Assembly (NCBI GenBank): GCA_030631385.1
Contig: DAOVLG010000157.1
Span: 1 to 5,447 of the forward strand
From: Candidatus Coatesiibacteriota bacterium
GTDB lineage: Bacteria; RBG-13-66-14
Reading direction: 5' to 3'
Length of the DNA: 5,447 bases
The notes under the pieces are model-generated. The model was not told the origin of the DNA. It worked only from the letters and a program-made list of their open reading frames with translations, and did not search any database. The position numbers and the translations under genes were made by a program. Of the stretch, positions 1 to 4,072 are shown piece by piece; positions within the stretch are counted from its first letter, which is position 1; each line of letters starts with the position of its first letter.

Positions 1-322
1 GGACGCCGCGGGTGATGAAGTCGCCGACCATCTCGCGGATTATGGACAGCGGACGCTGGATGCCGTCGTAGATCGAGGACATCAGCCCCGGGCCCAACTC
101 CACGGAGAGTGGTTTTCCCGTCGAGTACACCGGCTCACCCGGACCAATACCGCCAGTCTCCTCGTAGACCTGGATACTGGCCCGGTCTTCGCGCAGCTCG
201 ATCACCTCTCCGACCAGCCTTTTCTCCGATACCAGGACGACGTCGTACATCCTTATGCCGGACATCCCCGTGGCCACCACCAGGGGGCCGGCGACCTTGA
301 CGATGGTTCCCGTCTGCTCCAT
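1..322 (-). CDS. atpA: V/A-type ATPase catalytic subunit A, N-terminal part (runs off left edge)
   Basis: This is the start of the catalytic A subunit, the nucleotide-hydrolysing partner of B in the cytoplasmic A3B3 head. The 107 visible codons begin with MEQTGTIVKVAGPLVVATGM, the N-terminal beta-barrel of the family. They continue through IQVYEETGGIGPGEPV and the hallmark LGPGLMSSIYDGIQRPL at about residues 79-95. The P-loop and catalytic domain lie outside the window. The ATG at 320-322 shares its A with the TAA stop of the upstream methyltransferase gene (TAATG), which implies translational coupling. A GGAG lies 10 bases upstream, with AGG closer in. In related operons atpA directly follows atpF; here two unrelated genes and a non-coding gap come between them. 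The family assignment is secure. The symbol follows V/A-type usage (ntpA in Enterococcus) and should not be confused with F-type alpha. Confidence 0.96.
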   Translation of the reverse strand, partial: MEQTGTIVKVAGPLVVATGMSGIRMYDVVLVSEKRLVGEVIELREDRASIQVYEETGGIGPGEPVYSTGKPLSVELGPGLMSSIYDGIQRPLSIIREMVGDFITRGV

Positions 323-882
323 TAAGGCCTATCTCCAGAGTTCGGTTTATGGCAATTGATCTTGACATTCTGCCGATGCCGGAAGAAATGCTTGAGGATT
401 CCCCAGAGGATGTTAGACCTCGGTACCTGGCGTATGTACTCACGGTACTCGTTGCCGAACTTCTCCATCAATCTTCTATCTGAGGACAACATGACGATGT
501 AGGTGGCGACTGAGATGACCACCGCGCCTACGATGGTCGCCCAGTGTGGAGTCAGCAGCGCCGCAGCCACGCCCAACAGGATCAGCGCCAGGAACTGGGG
601 GTGGCGGACGACGGCGTAGAGACCGGTGGTTACCATACGTTGGGTGGAGGTGTAACTTTCTCCCTTCTCCACCCCACCCCGTCGCCGGAAGATGAAGATG
701 GGCAGCCAGCCCAGCACCGCCGACAAACCCCAGATGGCGTATCCCACCCACCGCAGCCAGGTGATGCTCCAGTGGGGCTCGAGGATGAAAACCAGCGCGA
801 TTTGACCACCGATGACCAGGAAGAAGGCCAGGTGGGCGAGGACCCCTCCCACCGAGCGATGGTAATGGTTGAAGGGCGACAA
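322..882 (-). CDS. Membrane methyltransferase, isoprenylcysteine/phospholipid methyltransferase-like
   Basis: A 186-residue integral membrane protein with about four hydrophobic segments (roughly residues 14-34, 43-65, 96-113 and 114-132). The family signature is GLYAVVRHPQFLALILL at 87-103, with the RHP motif at 93-95 that helps bind S-adenosylmethionine. The second half of the signature follows at 135-155: DRRLMEKFGNEYREYIRQVPR in outline, with FG, EY, EY and VPR conserved. The position usually held by a conserved Glu just before this block appears to be S134/D135, so catalytic competence is not certain. Members methylate isoprenylcysteine, phospholipids or other lipid-like acceptors; the substrate here cannot be told. 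The TTG start at 880-882 is preferred because GAGGAG lies six bases upstream. It sits in frame three bases after the TAG of the DUF1508 gene, and its own TAA overlaps the ATG of atpA. The basic, polar tail after residue 160 is not part of the family core. The fold is confident and the substrate unknown. Confidence 0.85.
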   Translation of the reverse strand: MSPFNHYHRSVGGVLAHLAFFLVIGGQIALVFILEPHWSITWLRWVGYAIWGLSAVLGWLPIFIFRRRGGVEKGESYTSTQRMVTTGLYAVVRHPQFLALILLGVAAALLTPHWATIVGAVVISVATYIVMLSSDRRLMEKFGNEYREYIRQVPRSNILWGILKHFFRHRQNVKINCHKPNSGDRP

Positions 883-885
883 CGC

Positions 886-1068
886 CTACTCCTCTTCCTT
901 CACCAAGGCTTCCGGGGCCAGCTCCTTGACCAGATCGATGCCGTGCTCGCAGTCGTTCTTGTTCTTATAGCCCTCGCCGCTGGTGGCTATGATCTGGCCG
1001 TTGTTCGCGCGCAGGTGCCAGTACCACTCGTTGTTTTTCTCGCTCTTGAAAATCTGAAACTTGGCCAT
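886..1068 (-). CDS. DUF1508 (YegP-like) small protein
   Basis: A 60-residue soluble protein matching a single DUF1508 repeat: an opening beta strand (FQIFKSEKNNEWYWHLRA), then NGQIIATSGEGY at 23-34, then a helix that includes GIDLVKELA. E. coli YegP has two copies of this repeat; here there is one, followed by a short acidic tail. The biochemical function of the family is not established, and nothing in the sequence suggests a catalytic site. The ATG at 1066-1068 has a strong Shine-Dalgarno site (GGGAGG, 1077-1082) at a spacing of eight bases. It is the first gene after the 555-base non-coding gap, so it is the likely head of a DUF1508-methyltransferase-atpA unit. Its TAG stop is followed after three bases by the TTG of the methyltransferase. 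Presence as a gene and family match are confident; the role is unknown. Confidence 0.88.
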   Translation of the reverse strand: MAKFQIFKSEKNNEWYWHLRANNGQIIATSGEGYKNKNDCEHGIDLVKELAPEALVKEEE

Positions 1069-1076
1069 CCTTCTTG

Positions 1077-1099
1077 CCTCCCGAGAGCAATTTATATTA
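1077..1099 (-). promoter_or_regulatory. Possible promoter -10 and strong ribosome binding site before the DUF1508 gene
   Basis: Read on the minus strand, an AT-rich patch contains overlapping -10-like hexamers, TAATAT (1094-1099) and TATAAA (1091-1096). They lie just upstream of a strong GGGAGG ribosome site (1077-1082). No good -35 hexamer stands 16-18 bases upstream; the best is GATACC, which is poor. The ribosome site is convincing. The promoter is only a suggestion, supported by position: it is the first gene after a long non-coding, hairpin-rich stretch. Confidence 0.35.
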
Positions 1100-1299
1100 A
1101 GAGCCCTTTTGAGAAGGTATCATCACTCGTTTATGAAACAGTACAGAATATTCTCCTGATTCAGTTCAGGTCGTTTGTGTCGTTTCGTTGTCTAAACCTA
1201 AAGGACCTCTCTCGGATGAACGGACGGAAAATGCGTTTGATTCCGCCGTGAGGGGCGACTGTATCCGTCGTCTTGTGCGGGCGGGCTCAGGCTTGCGCC

Positions 1300-1378
1300 G
1301 GCGGTGGCACAGTTTTTGCGCAAATGAAACTCGATAAAATTTGCCAAGCCTCCCCGTGCAAAAACCTGTGCCACCGCC
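1300..1378. repeat. Long imperfect inverted repeat with nested inner stem
   Basis: The left arm (1300-1319) and right arm (1358-1378) are reverse complements over 20 bases. The only defect is one extra base in the right arm, where GGCACAG is followed by an additional G before TTTTTGC. Inside the 38-base loop, GCAAAT (1320-1325) pairs with ATTTGC (1339-1344), giving a second stem with a 13-base loop. The left arm end also forms the palindrome TTTGCGCAAA (1315-1324). As RNA on either strand this would fold into a stable two-stem structure. No run of T follows, so it is not an ordinary intrinsic terminator. It could be a dispersed palindromic repeat, the remnant of a miniature transposable element, or a structured RNA; the window holds only one copy. 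Confidence 0.85.
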
Positions 1379-1411
1379 TCGGCAGTCGTGGATTCGGCGA
1401 GTGTACACCGC

Positions 1412-1435
1412 ACACTTGACGTGTAGGTCAAGCGT
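1412..1435. repeat. Short hairpin, nine-base stem with one mismatch
   Basis: ACACTTGAC (1412-1420) and GTCAAGCGT (1427-1435) pair at eight of nine positions around the six-base loop GTGTAG. The inner six pairs, CTTGAC/GTCAAG, are perfect. It lies 34 bases to the right of the large inverted repeat and may belong to the same element. It could also be a protein-binding dyad; nothing decides between these. Confidence 0.6.
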
Positions 1436-1491
1436 CCTGCTATCCGTCACATCGCCCCATCATCTGGTGGCGGGATAACAAACAACTACGC

Positions 1492-1525
1492 ACTGCGGTT
1501 GGCATAGATAGGGCGGTACCGCAGT
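1492..1525. repeat. Inverted repeat ACTGCGGT/ACCGCAGT
   Basis: A perfect eight-base inverted repeat with arms 1492-1499 and 1518-1525, separated by 18 bases. The right arm overlaps the ten-base palindrome GCGGTACCGC (1513-1522), so the right half could fold in two alternative ways. It is one of the cluster of dyads in the gap between atpF and the DUF1508 gene. A regulatory role is possible but unsupported. Confidence 0.5.
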
Positions 1526-1585
1526 TAATGATCGGTGATTATCCTTTTGATAAAAACTACAGGACATGCTTAATCGCTAGCCCGG

Positions 1586-1605
1586 CAAGGGGTTGAGACC
1601 CCTCG
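1586..1605 (-). terminator. Hairpin downstream of atpF, possible terminator or attenuator
   Basis: On the minus strand, AGGGGT (1603-1598) pairs with ACCCCT (1593-1588) around the tetraloop CTCA. A flanking G-U and C-G pair extend the RNA stem to eight pairs. It starts about 18 bases after the atpF stop, where a terminator or mRNA-stabilising stem would sit. On the minus strand the sequence after it is GC-rich, without a T run, so it does not fit a standard intrinsic terminator. On the plus strand it is followed by a modestly T-rich stretch, but no gene ends there. It may slow or partly end IKECF transcription. Confidence 0.35.
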
Positions 1606-1623
1606 TCTTTCGTTTAAGCGTTT

Positions 1624-1950
1624 TTATTCCCTCCCCAGCACGTCGGCGCCGACGGCGCGCTCGACCATCCGCCGGATGCGTTCGAAGGCTATCCCGCTCG
1701 AGCCCGAGGACGACGGGATCAGGGTGATGACCGGCAGTGGGCGGTCGGCGTAGGAGGCCAGGATGTCCAACATCTTGCCGCCGAGGTCCTCGGTGATGAA
1801 GATGGCCACGGCACCCTCGCTCACGGCCCTGCGCAGGGCGGCTTCGGCCTCGTGGAGCGAGTCCGCGTCGATCACCGTCGTTCCCAGGGCGGTAAAGCCC
1901 CGGAGCTGATCCTCCTCGCCGATGAAGTATATCTTGTCGAGACCGGCCAA
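1624..1950 (-). CDS. atpF: V/A-type ATPase subunit F (central stalk)
   Basis: Subunit F (NtpG in Enterococcus hirae) is a small Rossmann-like central-stalk protein that binds subunit D and modulates rotation. At about 108 residues it has normal length. The first strand, KIYFIGEEDQLRGFTALG, matches the family's IxxIGDxDxxxGFxLaGv. A VAIFITEDLG strand-helix follows, then PVITLIPSS and the C-terminal helix ending RAVGADVLG, the conserved end of the family. The start is ambiguous. The TTG at 1948-1950 has AGGG seven bases upstream and is preferred. An in-frame TTG at 1954-1956, two codons earlier, lies only one base from that AGGG-A. The gene follows atpC in the same reading frame, separated only by the TAG and one or three codons. 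It is the last gene of the compact IKECF block; a hairpin and a 555-base gap follow. Confidence 0.93.
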   Translation of the reverse strand: MAGLDKIYFIGEEDQLRGFTALGTTVIDADSLHEAEAALRRAVSEGAVAIFITEDLGGKMLDILASYADRPLPVITLIPSSSGSSGIAFERIRRMVERAVGADVLGRE

Positions 1951-1959
1951 GGTCAATCC

Positions 1960-2961
1960 CTATGACACGCCCCACAGCCGGGCGGCTATCGTCTTCGGCG
2001 GGACGTCGTTCAGCTTGCAGGTCAGCACGAAGCGGACCAGGTCGAGCTCGTTGAGTTTCGTCAGATAGTACGCGATCACCGGTTCAACGCCGAAGGGGGC
2101 GTAACGCGCCTGCATGAGAAAATCCATCTTGTAGGTCGCGCCGCGTACGGCCAGGTTGCTGAGGCCCTCGGGCGCGCCCTCGACGGCGGCGAGCGCTATC
2201 TCGGCGTAGGGGGTGTGGCTGACGTAGTCAATGGCTCCGGTGCTGTCACCGGTTCGCGCAAGGTTCTCCATCCGCCTGATATCCAGGCTCCCTCCCGGAA
2301 TGAAGACCGCCGGGGCCAGCTCTTCGGGGTTGGGTGCCGCCAGACAGCGGGCCAGGGCGTCCAGGTTGACCAGGTCTATCTCCAGCCCCAGGTAAGCCGT
2401 GAGAAAGGGCAATCCGATCTGCCGGGCCAGCTCGACCAGGCGGGCGTACAGGGCCCGGTCCACCCCCTGCTGCAGGAGGAAGGGGTCCTGAGATTTTTCC
2501 CACTCCTCCAGAAGCTCCTGTGCCAGGTTACCGAAGGGCTCGGTGAGTTCGGTCGGCTCCCCGCCTCCCGCTAGGACGTTCAGGCGTTTCAGGGAAAGCC
2601 CCCCTCCCTCACGGGAGGGCAGCTTCTTCTCGGTCAGACGGCGGAGGAGGGCGGTCTTGAGGTTGGTGTAGTCCAGGGGTAGGCGCAGGTAGGTGAGCAG
2701 CTTCCCGTCGGGCAGGCTTTCGCGTAGGAAGCGCACCAGCTCGCGGGTTTTATCGGTGATGAGCTCTTCCAGGCCGGCGCTGTTCCGGACCGTCAACTCG
2801 TAACCAGCCTCGCGGAGGGCGTCCACGGCGGCCTCGAGGGTTCGCGCCTCGGCGGACTCGGTAAGCTCCCGTTTTGTTAAAAGGCGCCGTTCACGCGCCC
2901 GTACGCGGCCGACGGCGTAGGCGTAGGCCGGATCACCGGATAACTTTACCCGCCTGGCCAT
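1960..2961 (-). CDS. atpC: V/A-type ATPase subunit C
   Basis: Subunit C (the d subunit of eukaryotic V-ATPase) is a funnel-shaped helical protein that sits on the K ring and receives the D-F shaft. At 333 residues it has typical length. It opens with DPAYAYAVGRVRARERRLL, the family's tyrosine-rich first helix followed by the R-x-R-x-x-E-x-x-LL signature. The C-terminal repeat is also recognisable: EPVIAYYLTKLNELDLVRFVL, then CKLNDVPPKTIAARL, matching the Y-x-x-x-K-x-x-E-x-x-x-x-R pattern and the glycolytic-like L-P-x-x-x-I-x-x-R-L ending. There are no membrane segments, as expected. The ATG at 2959-2961 follows the atpE stop by three bases (TAA GGC ATG), with GAAGGG from the end of atpE serving as ribosome site. 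It ends with TAG, immediately followed in frame by atpF. Confidence 0.95.
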   Translation of the reverse strand: MARRVKLSGDPAYAYAVGRVRARERRLLTKRELTESAEARTLEAAVDALREAGYELTVRNSAGLEELITDKTRELVRFLRESLPDGKLLTYLRLPLDYTNLKTALLRRLTEKKLPSREGGGLSLKRLNVLAGGGEPTELTEPFGNLAQELLEEWEKSQDPFLLQQGVDRALYARLVELARQIGLPFLTAYLGLEIDLVNLDALARCLAAPNPEELAPAVFIPGGSLDIRRMENLARTGDSTGAIDYVSHTPYAEIALAAVEGAPEGLSNLAVRGATYKMDFLMQARYAPFGVEPVIAYYLTKLNELDLVRFVLTCKLNDVPPKTIAARLWGVS

Positions 2962-2964
2962 GCC

Positions 2965-3543
2965 TTACCCTTCGATTCCCAGGACACCGAGCAGCTCCCT
3001 CTCCAACCGGGGACGGAGGGTCCGGGTCAGGGCGGAGAAGGCGAAATTCAGCTCGGTCTTGCCGCCTCGGAGGATGAACCCACCGCCGAGCTCGCGGGTC
3101 TCGTTGGAGAGCTTTAGCTTCGGTTTCTTAACACCCTTCAGGAAGGCTTCGTCCAGGAACTTGACCTCCCGCTTGGAGGTGATGACCTCGTAGGCGCCGT
3201 CCAGATTGGCGCCGGTTAACAGATGCTTGAAAACCTTCCGCCAGGCGGCTTTTTTTAGAGAAGCGAGCTCTTCGGTAGCGGCGGCGAAGACCTCGTCCAG
3301 GAGTTCCTGCTTGGCTTGGAGGACGCGCTTGCGGGCGTTGAGCTCGGCCATGGAGATCACACGCTCCCGGGCGCTCTGGGCCTCGCGCTTGCCCGCCTCC
3401 CGGATGCGCTTTTCCGCCGCCTGGGCGCGTTTTTCGGCCTCGGCGAGGATCCCGTCCACCTCGGTCTTCGCGGCCGCCTCGATCTCCGTCACCCTGGCCT
3501 CGGCGTCGCTTGCAATCCTGGCGATGATCGCGTCCAGGGACAC
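2965..3543 (-). CDS. atpE: V/A-type ATPase subunit E (peripheral stalk)
   Basis: Subunit E pairs with subunit G/H to form the peripheral stators that hold the A3B3 head against rotation. The protein has 192 residues, close to the family's usual length. Residues 1 to about 90 are a long Ala-, Glu-, Arg- and Lys-rich helix (for example ILAEAEKRAQAAEKRIREAG) of the coiled-coil type that forms the stalk. The rest is the globular head-binding domain, with a family-typical GGGFILRGGKTELNFAFSAL near residues 151-170 and a final helix ending ELLGVLG. The start is GTG at 3541-3543, chosen because GAGGGG stands six bases upstream and because it restores the usual N-terminus; the next internal Met is more than 60 residues in. 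It lies ten bases after atpK and three before atpC. It is unrelated to the F-type gene of the same name. Confidence 0.95.
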   Translation of the reverse strand: MSLDAIIARIASDAEARVTEIEAAAKTEVDGILAEAEKRAQAAEKRIREAGKREAQSARERVISMAELNARKRVLQAKQELLDEVFAAATEELASLKKAAWRKVFKHLLTGANLDGAYEVITSKREVKFLDEAFLKGVKKPKLKLSNETRELGGGFILRGGKTELNFAFSALTRTLRPRLERELLGVLGIEG

Positions 3544-3553
3544 TCTGCACCCC

Positions 3554-4006
3554 TCAGATGGCGTTCAGGAGGAAGATGGTGATCAGTAGTCCCAGGACGG
3601 CGTAGAACTCGACGAAGACGCCCAGAACCAGAGCCTTGCCCGATTCGCCGGGCTGCTTCGCCGTCAGCCCCACGCCGGCGGTGCAGACCTTGCCCTGGTG
3701 AATGGCCGATAACATACCGGCCAGCGCCACCGGCAGGCAGGACAGGAATATCTGCAGGCCGATCTCCGTCGTCATGACCTCGGCCAGGGCGGCGATTCGG
3801 TTGAGCGCCAGGAAGCCGGCGACGAAGCCGTAGATGCCCTGGGTGCCCGGCAGGGCGGTGAGGACCAGGTACTTGCCGAAATTCCGCGGGTCTTCGCTCA
3901 TGACGCCCGAGGCGGCCTGGCCAACGTAGCCGATGCCGATGGCCGATCCGATGCCGGCCAGAGCCACGGCTAATGCGGCGCCCAGATAGGACCAGACGAG
4001 GCCCAT
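3554..4006 (-). CDS. atpK: V/A-type ATPase membrane rotor subunit K (four-helix, Na+-type site)
   Basis: Subunit K forms the membrane rotor ring that carries ions past subunit I. The 150 residues hold two tandem helical hairpins (about 7-29, 46-68, 83-104 and 126-148), the duplicated four-helix form found in Enterococcus hirae NtpK rather than the single hairpin of Thermus. The first hairpin ends with LPGTQGIYGF and lacks an acidic residue. The second has the ion-binding E133 in VEFYAVLGLL. The residues that bind Na+ in E. hirae NtpK (L61, T64, Q65, Q110, E139) correspond here to L52, T55, Q56, Q104 (in HQGKV) and E133. Na+ coupling is therefore likely, although T140 of NtpK is F134 here. One carboxylate per protomer suggests a pump-type ratio. 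A good ribosome site (AGGAGA) stands just before the ATG. Confidence 0.96.
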   Translation of the reverse strand: MGLVWSYLGAALAVALAGIGSAIGIGYVGQAASGVMSEDPRNFGKYLVLTALPGTQGIYGFVAGFLALNRIAALAEVMTTEIGLQIFLSCLPVALAGMLSAIHQGKVCTAGVGLTAKQPGESGKALVLGVFVEFYAVLGLLITIFLLNAI

Positions 4007-4025
4007 GCCTTCTCCTTGAATGTGG

Positions 4026-4044
4026 GGACCGGGCGGGACGGTCC
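4026..4044 (-). promoter_or_regulatory. GC-rich hairpin in the atpI-atpK spacer
   Basis: On the transcript, GGACCG and CGGTCC form a perfect six-pair stem around a seven-base loop. It sits in the 66-base spacer between atpI and atpK, the longest gap in the IKECF block, 19 bases before the atpK start. There is no T run, so termination is unlikely. Because the K ring needs many copies per single I subunit, a processing or mRNA-stabilising stem here would make sense. That role is inferred from position only. Confidence 0.45.
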
Positions 4045-4072
4045 TGTGTTGGGGGATGATTGTAGAATAAGA

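Larger units (their letters stand above)
1069..1623. other. Hairpin-rich non-coding gap splitting the ATPase operon
   Basis: About 555 bases between the atpF stop and the DUF1508 start with no convincing gene on either strand. The base composition is visibly richer in A and T than the flanking genes. The region holds several inverted repeats, listed separately: 1300-1378, 1412-1435, 1492-1525 and 1586-1605. Smaller ones include GAATATTC at 1146-1153, CCTGA/TCAGG at 1155-1170 and GTGTACAC at 1401-1408. A weak -10-like GATAAT occurs on the minus strand at 1538-1543 without a good -35. Open frames of 77 and 94 codons cross the large hairpin in two different minus-strand frames. They start with TTG and GTG, overlap each other and match no family I know, so I do not call them. 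No tRNA or recognisable riboswitch is seen. Confidence 0.6.

Noticed and set aside
544..1251. Open frame of 235 codons on the plus strand
   Set aside because: It lies opposite the methyltransferase and DUF1508 genes, which have clear family motifs and ribosome sites. Its Gln-, Glu-, Asp- and Pro-rich product resembles no family and looks like an antisense shadow in GC-rich DNA.
1262..1448. Direct repeat TATCCGTC at 1262-1269 and 1441-1448 flanking the large palindrome, as a possible target-site duplication
   Set aside because: An eight-base repeat within 550 bases is expected by chance, and the segment ends are not inverted repeats of each other. This is not enough to call a mobile element.
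1166..1450. Two overlapping minus-strand frames (94 and 77 codons) in the operon gap
   Set aside because: They start with GTG and TTG without a clear ribosome site, overlap in different frames, and run straight through the long palindrome. No known family is recognised, so they are probably non-coding.
1586..1605. Confident intrinsic terminator after atpF
   Set aside because: The stem is good, but no T run follows it on the minus strand. It is listed only as a low-confidence terminator or attenuator.
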